In this document: one piece after another, positions 32,896 to 44,375 of the stretch
How the letters are laid out: each line of letters opens with the position of its first letter
Position numbering within the stretch: the stretch's first letter is position 1
Assembly: GCA_019787685.1 (NCBI GenBank)
Contig: JAHNUO010000003.1
Span: 1,240,001 to 1,304,000 of the forward strand
Reading direction: 5' to 3'
Length of the DNA stretch: 64,000 bases
Origin: Chiua virens
Lineage: Eukaryota; Basidiomycota; Agaricomycetes; Boletales; Boletaceae
The notes under the pieces: model-generated
The model's database searches: none
The model's input: only the letters and a program-made list of their open reading frames with translations
Told to the model about the DNA's origin: nothing
Made by a program: the position numbers and the translations under genes

Positions 32896-34487
32896 CAGTG
32901 GCTCAAACAACTGTCCCAATGTTTGGATGTTTTTCACTAAACACAATGAAATGCAGTAACCACTAAACCTTACCCAAACCTGTGGGAATATGAAATATAG
33001 TACCAACTCCTGGCTTTCTATTGGCCCAAGGGTCAAAGGATTTGAATAGGATTTGATGAAATGGGAATCATTTCAAAATGATCATTCATTGGGACAGTTC
33101 TTTGACTTTAAGTTTGGATTACACATATTAGACCCTAACATGTTGGAAAGTACTTACATACATTTGATCATGGTTCTATTATGTTATATTTATGTAACTA
33201 TCATCAGCTAGCACCATATAAACCCCACCATTTCATACTAACTTTCCTATCATCATTATGAAACCTACCTACAGCTCTTAAGGGAAAATACTGTCTTCTT
33301 CCCTTTCCTGAAGCTTTCTTCCAAGAAAATAACCTCTAAAACTGGTCTGGGCAAGTCTACAGTGTCTAGGGTCCTTCAGGAAATCTAGCTAGACAAGACT
33401 AAACATCTTGGTGGTTACCCTTCAAAATTTTCATTTACCAGCAAAAGGGCTATTGTACAATAGATCATTACTGGCAAGGCCAAAAATGCTGTTCAGCTCA
33501 CTATACTTATCAATACCATTATTGATACTCCTCTCTACCCTCAGACAGTCAGAAATATCCTCAAGGAAGCCTCTTTGAAAGTTGTGGTGGAGAACAAGAA
33601 CCTCTTCTCTTCAAGAGTCACAAAAAAGGATGGTTGGCCTATGCTTTCAAATACTAGCATTGGACTGTAGAGGGTGGGAAAAGGGTTGTATAGTTAAATA
33701 AGACTAAAGTCAATAGGATTGGGTCATATAAACAAGAGTATGTGTGGAAAAAGGCAGGAGAGTAGTTGATTGCTAGAGGTACAGTCAAGCATAGAGGAGG
33801 CTATCATAGGGCCTATATAGGATGGAATAGAGTGGGAGTTTAGAGTGAGATGTACAGAAGGATGGATGCTGAGCAGTATGTGACAAATTCACAGCAGGGG
33901 TTGCTGGAAAACATTGAAGAATTTTAAATTTCAGAAGGTGATATCATTTTTCAATAAGATAATGATCCCAAGCATACCTCTAAAAGAGTTCAGACCTGGG
34001 TCAAAGATCAAGAGATTGGATCTTTAGATTGGCCTGCACAGTCTCTAGACCTTACTTCCTTTGAACATACCTGAAATTATCTCAAAAAATGACTTTCAGC
34101 TTATAAAAGTGCCTCTAAAGGAGTTTATCATTTATAGGAGAGGTTAGTAGAGGAGTGGGGGAATATTTGTGCAGAATAGCATCAGAAATGGATTAAAAGC
34201 ATGCATAGAAGGCTTGAAGCAGTTGTCAAGGCCAAAGGAGATCATACCAAATATTAAATACTTACATTTATATACAGTCAAAAAACTGTCCCAATGAATG
34301 ATCATTTTGAAATGATTCCCATTTCATCAAATCCTATTCAAATCCTTTGACCTTTGGGCCAATAGAAAGCCAGGAGTAGGTACCATATTTCATATTCCCA
34401 CAGGTTTGGGTAAGGTTTAGTGATTACCACGTTTCATTGCATTTAGTGAAAAACATCCAAACATTGGGACAGTTGTTTGAGCCACTG
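32896..34487 (+). mobile_element. Tc1/mariner element with 212-bp terminal inverted repeats
   Basis: The ends are CAGTGGCTCAAACAACTGTC... and its complement, flanked by TA on both sides (32894-32895 and 34488-34489). The inverted repeats span 32896-33107 and 34276-34487 with roughly ten mismatches. Each arm carries ACTGTCCCAATG near its outer end and the same 12-mer inverted near its inner end (left arm 32910-32921 and 33087-33098). The element contains one transposase pseudogene and is itself inserted in the 119-bp-LTR retrotransposon. Confidence 0.9.
33250..34257 (+). pseudogene. Tc1-like transposase
   Basis: The N-terminal helix-turn-helix region reads SKTGLGKSTVSRVLQEI (about 33325), then GGYPSKFSFTSKRAIVQ, TGKAKNAVQLTILIN and YPQTVRNILKEASLKVVVEN. 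The DDE/D catalytic core can be followed with damage: the WSDE position is lost in a frame break near 33690, KVNRIGSY follows as remnants, the second D is in IIFQQDNDPKHTSKRV (about 33950) and the third block is LDWPAQSLDLTSFEHT (about 34025). Several stops (for example EI*LDKT) and at least one frameshift make it inactive. The length, about 335 codons, is normal for the family. Confidence 0.85.
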
Positions 34488-34747
34488 TAGCTATAAAGTT
34501 TGTGTGCTGTCGTGAGGTGAATCATCAATCTGAGGATCAAATCTGGGATTCCAGAGACTAAAATGAATTTTGTTATTGCTGTGAGCTGTCTGTTCGGGTT
34601 TGTCACTGGTCTGTCTGTGCTTGTCCACAGCTTGCACCATGGCTTCATGCAATTCTGACCAATTACTGCCATCTGCTGAGAGTTCAACAGTGTTGAAAAG
34701 TCCATTTTGGTATTTTTGGGTTGGGTGAGTGAGCTAACAGGCGCTAG

Positions 34748-34761
34748 CAGGGCTCATAACC
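34748..34761 (-). promoter_or_regulatory. primer-binding site complementary to initiator tRNA-Met anticodon arm
   Basis: The plus-strand CAGGGCTCATAACC lies immediately left of the right-hand 119-bp LTR (34762). It is identical over 14 nt to the site of the longer copia element at 28773-28786, although the two LTR sequences are unrelated and differ in length. Confidence 0.6.
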
Positions 34762-34880
34762 TGTAGAAAACTATAGTGTAGTCACTACAGAAACTACAGT
34801 AGCTAATGACCAATATAAGGTCAGCTTATGTAATCTACTAAATCAAGTCCATATGAGTTGACTCAAATCTCAGATTTACA

Positions 34881-36930
34881 ATGGAGTTGCAGGCTAAATT
34901 GTATAGAACCTTCAAGGTGGCAAGCTAACACAAAAGCAGCTGCATTGATAAGCACAATGGGAAGGGCCTTTTGCTTGGAGAAATGTGGTGTATCTGAGGT
35001 AATATTAGCCTAAGGAGGTAAGTCTGGGGGCTGCAGAGATGAGCTTGGAGGTGTTGGACTGGTGTATTCAGGTGTGTGGAACAAGATACTGCTAGAAGCC
35101 CAATCAATCAATGGATTGTGGCAGGTCAGCCAGTTATGTCCTAGAACAAGGGAACATGATCCATCCAATGGGATAACGTAGAATGTCATTGGAGTAATAT
35201 CACCAGTTTTGAAATGTATAGAGAGATTGATCACTTGATTAATGGTGGAGTTGGATATTCCATTGAAGAGTTGGAGTTGAAGCAGGGGTATAGAGTAGGA
35301 GGAAATTTCATGGTCATTGACAAAACTTATATCTATGAAACAATCAGAGAAGCCAGAGTCTACAAGTGCAGAGAAGGAATGAATGTCATAGGAGACTATA
35401 GAGATGGAGGGCATAAGGGATTTGGGATCTGAAAGAGCAGATACATTGAGATGTAGCTCCTTAGGTACACGGGAGGTATCAATGCAACCTTCCATCCATG
35501 CGGAGTTGTGAAGGTAGTGGACTATTTTTTTGTCTCCATGCTGGAGGTATCCAGTTTTGTTTCCAGAGTTGCAGTCTTCATTGCATGAGCCTTGGATGCC
35601 CTGGAGGTGGACTTGGAGCAATCCTTAGCCATGTGCCTGAATTTCATGCAGAACATGCAGAGGTTATTGTTGAAATGACATTTGTGTTCTTTTGCAGTGA
35701 GTTTACTGTCCTTGCCTAACTTAGAAGAATAGTCAGGCTTCAGGACAGTGGGGGTAGTGGTACCTTTGCCTTTGGACTCTGAGGAGTCTTTTAACTTCTG
35801 GTTGCCAGAATGACTGCCAGAGATGGATGCAGAGTGTTTCTCAGAGGTCTTGGGTGCGAAGTTGTTGGAGGATTGCTTTGTTTGGTAGTTTATCTTGGAC
35901 TTGCACTCTCAGTAGCGCACATCAATAGCTTGTGCAAGGTAGCAGAGTTGGATGAGATCAGAGGGTTTGCTAATATGGGAGATCTCATCCTTGATGCAGT
36001 CAGGCAACCCATTGTAGAAATAGTGCCAGAGGGCACCTTCTCTGTAACCTTGGACTTGCAAAGCAATCCTGTTAAATTCAACAATGTATTTGTTGATACA
36101 CTGTCCATCCTTCATAGAGAGATGATTGAGCTAGTGCTTGGCATCTTTGACAGGGTCATGAGGTCCAAAGTTTGTCTGGAGTTCCAAGACAAACTTGATG
36201 TAGTTGTCCATCTAGTCAGGATGGAATGTTGAATCTTCCATCTGGAGTAGGTCCAGTTCAAACCATTCCAGAGCCATACCCTTGAGGTAAGACTGTGCAA
36301 AGGTTACTTTGGTGTGGTCTGTGTGGAATGTATTAGGGCAGTCTTGGAAGTTGAATTCACATTGGACCACTGGCAGGAAGACTCAGAGTTTGCAAGGGTC
36401 AGTCCTGTCAAACTGGTCTGGTTCCCAGACCTTAGTGTGGGGAGAGGAGTCAGAGGGAGAGTGATGGGAAGAACAGGCAAGGTTGCAAATAGCATTGGCA
36501 AGCTGTCTAAGAACATTCTCAGCCTCAGTGAGGTCATTCTCTGAGCAATATGAATTGGGATTGGAGTTGTGGTTGAATCCAGGATCATCTCTGGGGTAAT
36601 CCAGATCATCCAGGTCATCATTATCACCAAACACATTCTGTGGTGTGGTGATGGGTTCTTTGGAGAGTTCAGACAGAGTAGACCCTAGTTGTCCTCTGAG
36701 TGCATGCTCTACAATACATGCTCCCAGAGTAGGAGTTTGTGGTACCAGAGCTGCCATGGAGGCAGACAGGGTGTGTCTAAAGGAAAAGCTTTGGAATTGT
36801 TTGATGAGTTCTGGACCTCAATGAGTACTTCTGTATTGTATGAGAGGGTTGAATCATGGAGATATTGGTTGTGTGCTTTCAGTGTGGGTTCTGGATCTGG
36901 TTGCGCCCATAGCCATGTTCAGTGACTAGT
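34881..36930 (-). pseudogene. gag-pro: marY1-like gypsy gag and protease
   Basis: From the right end come gag pieces (MAALVPQTPTLGACI at 36757, DFYNGLPDCIKDEIS-like sequence at about 35990) and a CCHC knuckle, [15 protein letters not shown] (about 35665-35625). They are followed by a retropepsin-like domain: [14 protein letters not shown] with the DSG active site (about 35380), [19 protein letters not shown] and [10 protein letters not shown]. The protease ORF is open for 203 codons (35621-35010). After it, the frame runs toward RT and is broken at 34881 by the 119-bp-LTR element. Gag is split by frameshifts. The order gag-PR-(insertion)-RT-(insertion)-RNase H-integrase reconstructs one element. 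Confidence 0.8.
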
Positions 36931-36953
36931 GACAAGTGGAAGTCTAAATATAC

Positions 36954-37786
36954 TGTTAAGTTGCATTCTACTCTGGGGATGAACTCTGGAACTCCAGAGT
37001 TATTCTGGTTGAAGGGATTTGGCTTCACCATGTGTGATGCGCCCTTGTCAAGAGTCTGTCCATTATTTTAGAGAACAGAGGTTGGAGATTGGAGGTGAGA
37101 CTTAACACTGAAGTGAAGTCAAGCAGAGAAGATGCTAAGACTGTCAAGGTCTTTAAGGAGTTCAGATGGAATAGAAGATAAAACTAATATTCAGACTGAG
37201 AGTACAAAGTCAGAGTACTATGGTTTATATACTCAGAGGAGAATGGAGATTAGTAACAGATTTGGTAAGAAACTGAGTAAGACGGAAATCAGGAAAACTC
37301 CTGATCTCTGGACTTCTTACTTAGAACCTTCTAAATTTCTCTTGTCTCTTTTCATACTAGTATTACATTAGTAATATCTTGTGTCTCACTTAACAGCATT
37401 GCTCCAGTCTCTGTACATACCCAACTCCACTCCAATTACATACTTTCCCGATTCCCATCTTACTCAGTTTCTTACCAACTCCATTACTAATCTCCATTTT
37501 CCTCCAAGTATATAAACTGTAGTACTCTGACTTTGTACCCTTAGTCTGAATATTAGTTTTATCTTCTATTCTATCCAAACTCCATAAAGACCTTGATGGT
37601 CTTAGCATCTTCTTTGCTTGACTTTACTTCAGTGTTAAGTCTCACCTCCAACCTCCAACCTCTGTTCTCCAAAATAATGGACAGACTCTTGACAAGGGCA
37701 CACCACACACAGTGAAGCCAAGTCCCTCTGACCAGAATAACTCTGGAGTTCCAGAGTTCACCCCCAGAGTAGAATGCAACTTAACA
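36954..37786. repeat. palindromic pair of marY1-like LTR arms
   Basis: The left end TGTTAAGTTGCATTCTACTC and the right end GAGTAGAATGCAACTTAACA are reverse complements. The two arms stay complementary for over 300 bp (CTCTTGTCAAGAGTCTGTCC; AACTAATATTCAGACTGAGA; TTTATATAC). The centre, about 37300-37410, is present once and belongs to the right arm, which is the longer LTR copy. The left arm is the 5' LTR expected for the minus-strand gag at 36930. Confidence 0.75.
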
Positions 37787-39230
37787 GTTTCTTTGAATTA
37801 TAAGAGAATTGTGCTAAGGCCAGTCAATCTGCCCAAGGATTTTGCTTTTCTGTGTGGAAGATACAAAGATACTGTTGCACTTCTCTGTTCATTCATTCTG
37901 TTTGTCCATCCATTTGTGGGTAATGTGCTGTGAATAATTGAGGGGTTATTTCTATTTCTAGGTTTGGGCAGATATCTTTCATTAGTTGTGATGCAAATTG
38001 CAGTCCACAATCTGATATAATAGTTGTGGGAGGTCCATGGTGTTTCCATACATTATTCATATATAGGTGAGAATAGCATCAGAACTGTTTAAAGTAGGGA
38101 GATCTGTTATAAAAAATTGACAGATATGTGTTCCCATGGTATTTCAGGGACTTCTAGTGGTTTAAGCTTTCCAGCAGGTTGTTGATTGATTCCTTTGAAT
38201 TGTGCACATTGTTCACATCTAGACACATAATCTTTTGTCATGGTTGCCATCCCAGGCCAGAAGTATGATTGGGAGATCAGATCTAGGGTCTTTTCATAGC
38301 CTGGATGTCTGGCAAGTGAGGTGTCATGATGTCATTCAATGATTGACATGCAGAAATCTTCTTTATCAGGTATGTACATTTTTCCATCTTTGTCATATAG
38401 TATTTCTTCTTCTTTACATATTTGTCATTCTTCACAGAGGCAATATACTTCTGATTCTTTTATTTTTATTGTTGCTTTTGTTATTTGTTTCTTTGTTTGA
38501 TTACCTTTGTCTGATATAGATACTATATTTCTGATTTGTTCTTTTGGTATTACCATAATTCTTTTGTTATTGTCTTCTATTCCTATAGTGTGATCTTCTC
38601 ATCTGGATAGGGAGTCTGATTTTTCCATTGTTGCTCCAGCCTTGTAAAGCCATTTGAAATTAAAACAAGAGAGATATTGAGTCCATTTGGCTTGTCATCA
38701 GTTTAGGTCTTGTCAAACCATGAACTGGAAATTCTGATGGTCATTCCATATTTCAAACTCTTATTGAGCTCCTTCTAGATGGTGTCACCATATTTTGAGT
38801 GATCTGATGAGGCTAAGCATCTTTTTATCCACAATAGGGTAGTGTTATTCTTCTGGGGGCATAGAGTGCAATGAGAAGGCAACTGGGTGCCATTTTTTGT
38901 CCTTCTCAATGGAGAGTACTGCTCCTGTGGCATAATCAAATGCATCATATTCTGGGCAGTATCTGTAATTGTTTTCTGGGAATGTGAGAACAGGGGCAGT
39001 AGTGAAGCATTATTTGAGTGTGTCAAAGACTTCTTGGCATGAGGAAGACCATAGGAATTGTGTATCCTTTTTGATAAGGTCGTTTAGGGGTCATGTAATT
39101 TGAGCATAATCTTGAATAAATCTTTAATAGAAGTTATCTGGCCATATGGTAGAACATCTAGAAGGGAGAGCTTAAACATTGTCATGTCAAGTATTTCTAC
39201 TTGAGAACCAACAAAATCAACTTTGCATCC
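37787..39230 (-). pseudogene. Ty3/gypsy pol fragment (second gypsy clade): RNase H and integrase
   Basis: From the right the minus strand gives LNDLIKKDTQFLWSSSCQEV (about 39060), RNase H beginning YCPEYDAFDYATGAVLSIEK and KKWHPVAFSLHSMPPEE (38960-38850), SLKIWRHHLEGA, and then an integrase region with TTIISDCGLQFASQLMKDI (about 38010) and FTAHYPQMDGQTE (about 37940). The order is intact but frames are broken throughout. The clade looks the same as at 13656-14440 and distinct from the chromovirus and the marY1-like element. It abuts the palindromic LTR at 37786. Confidence 0.7.
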
Positions 39231-39989
39231 ATGATTGCTAAGCATTGACAAAGGAAGCAATTACTCCATTGCATTGAGAAAGAACATCATATAGCAAGTG
39301 GACAAACTGACAGTAGATCTATAGCTCCTCCAATGGACAATGAGATGTTGCCACCAGACTGTCCTCCAGAGAACCACTACCAGATGGTCCAGGTCTCTTG
39401 TTTGAAATTGTCACTTATCTTGACCCTTATATGGTAACTATTCAGTACCTGTCAGCATCTGTGACCTGTTCCACAGCATCTTGATTGTGTGTGATAAGAT
39501 ATTGTGTACATATTATCCATGTGATTTTTTGACAATAGGGTATTGTTTGAATGTAGACCCCCTCTTCTCCTTAAGTGTGCTGTTCACTCTTTTTCATTCT
39601 TTCTGATGTTATATCAGTTACTGAGATTGCTTGTGTCCCTATCAGTGTACCTTGGTCATATCCAAGGTCCAGGAAATACTAAGTCAAGTTGCCTACTACT
39701 TCTTGCTTTGACTGATGCTATTAAATTTTCTTGAATTACTCACTGAGGCTGTGTTTAAACTGATGCTACAAATACAATGTTTTTCATGTGGAGGTCTCTG
39801 AGATCATTTGTTGCTCTTGCTTTTGTTTTATGAGTCTAGGCTTAAAATTGAGTGAAATGAATAGCTTGCTCTCAGGGGTCCAGGGTTGCCCATAGAGCCA
39901 TGTGAATACTACTGGAATTTGGATGAGTGGCTAGGAAATAACAGGAATAACTGAGCATTTCAGGTACTATGTACCCAGGCCACCTTGTA
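39231..39989. other. no gene recognised
   Basis: This is AT-rich, CpG-poor sequence with short open frames only. The 63-aa plus ORF at 39543-39734 (MFECRPPLLLKCAVHSF) has no recognisable motif. It probably represents older transposon debris. Confidence 0.4.
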
Positions 39990-40650
39990 TCCAATCAGAA
40001 AACTATGTCATATTTATACCCACCATAGGGATTTATCTCGAAGCTGAAATGCCACATTTTGGGCCACTTGCTCAAGAATAATGACAGCAATTTACACTGG
40101 TGCAGTGCAATAAGTTTATGTTCATTAAGAATTGAATCTACTGTCATAACACCATTCATATCAACTACACAATGTATAACCTTCAGTGAGTGCAAGACCT
40201 TGTGAACCCTCATACTACACATGGGGATGTCATGGTTCTCTCAGAGAGTAATACCCCTCATCCATATTGGTACACACAAGTTATTGGTATATTTCATGTC
40301 CATGCACAGTACTGTGGCCCAGAATCATGGGATGCTCTGGTTCCCCAGTATTTTGATTTTCTATAGGTGTGGTGGTTTGTATGCAATCAAAGTATGAAGT
40401 CCAGTTAGGCAGCACCACACCTCCCTTGGGTGGGGTTTTACTTGGGTAATGAAGATGAAGCCTTTGGATTCATAATCCCAATAATGTAATCCAGGGAATA
40501 CATACACCTCATCCCTGCTTTCTGCTATGGTTGCACTAGTGCTCTACTGGGTTCTTCAATCACATGAAATGCATCTGAGAATAATGAGGACTAGGACTGG
40601 TATTTCATGAACATGTACATCATTTCCACTTATACATTGAACATATTGTT
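39990..40650 (+). pseudogene. Plavaka transposase C-terminal fragment
   Basis: The plus strand encodes HINYTMYNLQ, VQDLVNPHTTHGDVMVLSES, HPYWYTQVIGIFHV and FDFL-VWW in the same order as 6680-6960 of the longer copy, followed by GNEDEAFGFI and an EYIHLIPAFCYG block. Stops and one frameshift are present. About 220 codons are readable. No terminal repeats are visible. Confidence 0.65.
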
Positions 40651-41055
40651 GCTAAGCAGCTTTACTACACTACTAGTTTTGCAGACCACTGGCATAACAC
40701 ACTGTGGGAAGCAAAACCAATAAAATGAGGTGACTGTGTTGCTGATCACCCAGAATTAAGTGACATGTCACTCAATTCCTCACCACTGTTTATCAGTGAC
40801 ACAGGAATGTCACTTTTTTCATCATCAGATTTGAGTGTCCTCAATTACATATCAGCATCAAGAGTGTCTTGTCATTGAATTTCATTGTTTATAGTTGTCA
40901 CTTTTATTCACTGAGTCACACTACATCTAGGCAACTGCATGGGTGTGGGTAGGGTGTCCATGAGTGCAGGTTGCCATATATGGACCTGTGGACCCACCAC
41001 TCATGGGTGCAACTTGTGACCAATACCCATGTGCCACTGGCACATCCTTGCCCTC

Positions 41056-41609
41056 TGTTAGAGACCGTGCAACTCGAAGGTAGCCAACTCCGGATCTCTG
41101 GAGTTGTAGTGTCAGACGGGACTTGGCTTCACCATATGTGGTGCGCCCTTGTCACAGTCTGCCCCTATATTTTAGATGTGTGGAGAACAGAGGTAGATAT
41201 AAGACTCAACACATAAGGTGGAGTCGAGTGGAGTAAAGACCGTCAAGGTCTTACAGAGTGTTCAGAGTGAGTCGTACAATAAACTAATATTCAGACTAAG
41301 GGTACACAGTTGGGGTACTACAGTTTATATACTCGGAGTGGAATGGAGATTAGTAACGGAGTTGGTAAGAACTGAGTAAGATGGAAGATCAGGAAACTAC
41401 ATAGCCGGAGGTAAGTCGGGTACTGAGAAAGCCAGAGCTGTGCTCATAAGCAAGACACAGGTTATGTACTAAAATAAAAGAGGAAACATATATACATAAC
41501 AGAGGTCCGGGATCACAGAGTTGTGTCCTGAGAGTGATCAACCCGGAGTTATGGTCTAAGAGAACCGGAGTTATATCCAGAGGAACGGAGAACGGAGCAG
41601 TATATGACA
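41056..41609 (-). mobile_element. solo LTR of the marY1-like family with 5-bp target-site duplication
   Basis: This 554-bp repeat has ends TGTTAGAGACC ... TATATGACA on the plus strand. It is flanked by perfect CCCTC (41051-41055 and 41610-41614). Several CpGs survive, unlike its surroundings, so it is comparatively recent. The minus-strand promoter region CGAGTATATAAACTG is at about 41335. It serves as the reference for recognising the damaged copies at 11627, 18160, 21318 and 36954. Confidence 0.9.
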
Positions 41610-41689
41610 CCCTCCTACACCTCACTTGCCTTCCCCACCCTGCTATACCCATATATACCTCACCTGATGACAATGATGTGGTGAAAAAT

Positions 41690-42780
41690 TAATAAGAACA
41701 TGAAAATGATAAGGACAACACAATGTAACAACAATGCAACAATGCATCATCCATGCATTGTGTTCATCTCCTTCACCATTCTACACCTCATCCCTTGATT
41801 CCCTCCTATACCTTCTTCCCTATACCTTACCCTTACCCTCCATGCCACATTGTCAACATGTTGTGTTCGTTTCCTCCCCTCTGCATTGTGTTCACCCCCA
41901 GGCCAGCCATTCCACCCCTTATTCTCCCACACCTCATCTCTCTTCCCACCTCAATCCCCACCCTTCATGCCACCTTGGACACAATAATGATGTCACAATG
42001 TGCTGCAACAACAACACAGCACATTGTCACATTGTCATTGTGTTGCACTGGCACCTTACATACCTTACCTGCCCTGCACTTCCCCCTCCTTCCTTTCCCC
42101 TCCTCTGTGCCACCTCACTCTACCATGACACAATGTGTAATAATAACACTGACTCCACCTCCTCTCCTTTTTCTCTCTCTCTTCCTCTCCCTCCTTGAGG
42201 CTCAACTAGTTGGACACAATAAATGACACAACAACCCCCTCCTCTCCTCTCCCCACACCCCATGAGTCCACAATGGTGACCCACCACCAGTTTGTTGCAA
42301 CAAGACAATGATGTGACATGTGTCACATCGTCAACACATCATGTTCACCCTACATCTCATCCCTCCTACACCTTGCCCTCCTACCCCTCACCCCACACCC
42401 CACAAGCCACATCTTCCTCCTCACCCTCACCCTTCATCCCTTCATGTCAGGGCCACCAGATTGTATGGGACACAACCACAACAATGGTGCAACACATTGT
42501 CATGTTATTATCATGTTGCATTCATCTTGTCTCCCCTTCACCTCATCCTCTCCTCCCATGCTCCTTCAGATTGCCAGTTCATGACAAGGACAGGACACAA
42601 TGGGACATGACAATGATGCAACACATTGTCACATCATTGTCACATTGCATTTGTCTCATCTCCTCCACCTCTTCCTTTTCCTTCATGCTATCCCATTGCC
42701 AGTTTGTGACAATGACAAAACACAATGGGACATAATAATAATGCAACACATTGTCACATTGTCACTGTGCCCCATCTGTT
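41690..42780. repeat. CT-rich degenerate tandem repeats
   Basis: Blocks built on GCAACACATTGTCACATTGT and GACAATGATG recur at about 41710, 41990, 42120, 42490, 42620 and 42745. They are separated by CCTCC/CACCCC-rich spacers, giving a loose period near 130 bp in the right half. Several long frames stay open on the plus strand only because the pyrimidine-rich sequence lacks stops. I do not consider any of them genes. Confidence 0.6.
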
Positions 42781-44375
42781 AGGGTATAATTTTGCACAGG
42801 TTTAAAAATGTACTAGTCATATATGTACCTTGTGATGCTTTTGCTAATTATGGTATTATGGTCTATTAGTTGATATGTCATGTTCTCACTATTTGATATG
42901 CTGATGGTCAAGAGTTTGACTCTGTTGATAGGATTTAATTTCTCAACATTTACTTACTAGATATGCAAGTTAGATTTAGAGTAAGTACTCTGGACTCTGG
43001 AGTCTCAAAAAGTAGACCAGGTCTTAGATAGTAGGTGTACATTTTGTTGATAGGCTCATCCATATGTCACTTAATTTCATTGATAAAGTCTTGAAATAAC
43101 AGTGGAGTTGGCACTGATTTTAATTAGACCAAAATAGAACTTAGTGACACATGTGTCACTGATATAAGTGGCCATAAGCACCATTTTGTAGCTACACTGG
43201 CACTTATTAGAGGTGAACTGCATGTGGATTATCATTGACCTTACTTCCCACAGTGAACATGTTTGTGATACTGAGGTGAAGCAGTCAACCACAACTCAAC
43301 CTGTGATGCTATCAAGTGCCTCCTCAATGACCATGACAAGTTTTGGAGAGTGACCATGAACCTCATGATGGGAGTGCAGAAGATGGAAATGGCAACTCAA
43401 ACACATCTATGGACTTGGATAGCTCTGGTATAGGAGGATTCCAACTCAGATAGTGAGGATGAAGGCTTTGGTGAGAAGTTGATTAGCAATGAACTAGAAA
43501 ATGAGATGGAAAAATACAGTTATAGTGGACCCAAGCAGGTGTTGGAGCACAAAAACTTGGACCTGGATGATAATCAGATGCCTGGCAAGGAAGATGGGAT
43601 AGTTGTGGTGGGGGACTTGGAAAGTGCTAACTTCTGAAATCACTCAGGCTTGGATGTTACTTCAAGTTGTATTTGAATTGAATGCATGCTTGTGTAACCT
43701 ATCATAGGATGACATGTTCTTGCATAACATGGCAGAACATAGAGAGTTTCTTGCTAGTGCTAGCTAGACCTACTGTGAACATGGTGAGAACCTCAGGCTG
43801 CTAGATATGGCAGGGGTGCAAGACCTCCTTGCTAGTCCATGCAAGACCTGACATGAATGTGATGGATCTTATAAGGTCTATCAAGGAGGCATTAGTTCTA
43901 GCAGTGTTCATTGAAGAAACTCACCAAGTGTTGCAAGGTTCTGCTAGACTCCACAAGATCTAGCCAGCCAATCCTAGAATAGGCAGGTTTGTCTGGGGCC
44001 TTACAAATTGTACTAGATTTAGGACAGTTTGTTGATAACTGTCTGCTTACCTTGATTGGTGTTGTTGGTCAAATACATGTCATAGCACCAGGCTAAAAAG
44101 CAAGATTCTAAACCTATTCAACATCAGGCCTTGTGACATGTTATCACTGGGTGCAAATTTCATCTCATCAAACCACCTGGCCATGTGATGCATGACAGAC
44201 AAATCAATCTCCAACACTGACATCCTGGTAGAAAATTCTCCTTAGAAGTTGCTCGCATTGGTTATCCCTGATGACAACCCTTGGAATCCTTTCAGTACAT
44301 CCAAGTTACCATGAATCCTTGGTTTGGAAAATTGGACCTGGAGGAAACAGAAATGTTATTCTACTATATATTATC
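42781..44375. other. no gene recognised; end of the transposon-rich region
   Basis: This is CpG-poor sequence with short broken frames. Acidic pieces around 43330-43620 (SNTSMDLDSSG, NELENEMEKY) resemble the acidic tail after a Plavaka transposase but are too short to assign. From about 44,280 the composition changes to that of the gene-rich part. Confidence 0.4.

Larger units (their letters stand above)
30174..34880 (-). mobile_element. non-autonomous LTR retrotransposon with 119-bp LTRs
   Basis: Two 119-bp direct repeats (30174-30292 and 34762-34880) differ at only a few positions. The right copy has TG...CA ends. On the minus strand the 5' LTR (right) is followed by GGTTATGAGCCCTG, a priming site. 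Before the 3' LTR lies a purine-rich tract, TGAGGGAGAGTGT (30305-30293). Without its two inserted DNA elements the internal region is about 2.2 kb and shows no RT or integrase; minus ORFs at 34705-34490 and 30782-30381 (133 aa) are unrecognised. It sits between the protease and RT parts of the marY1-like element. No clear target-site duplication is visible. Confidence 0.75.

Noticed and set aside
41734..42226. Overlapping 154- and 157-codon plus ORFs
   Set aside because: They stay open in several frames because the CT-rich repeat lacks stop codons; the products are low-complexity S/P/L/H sequence.
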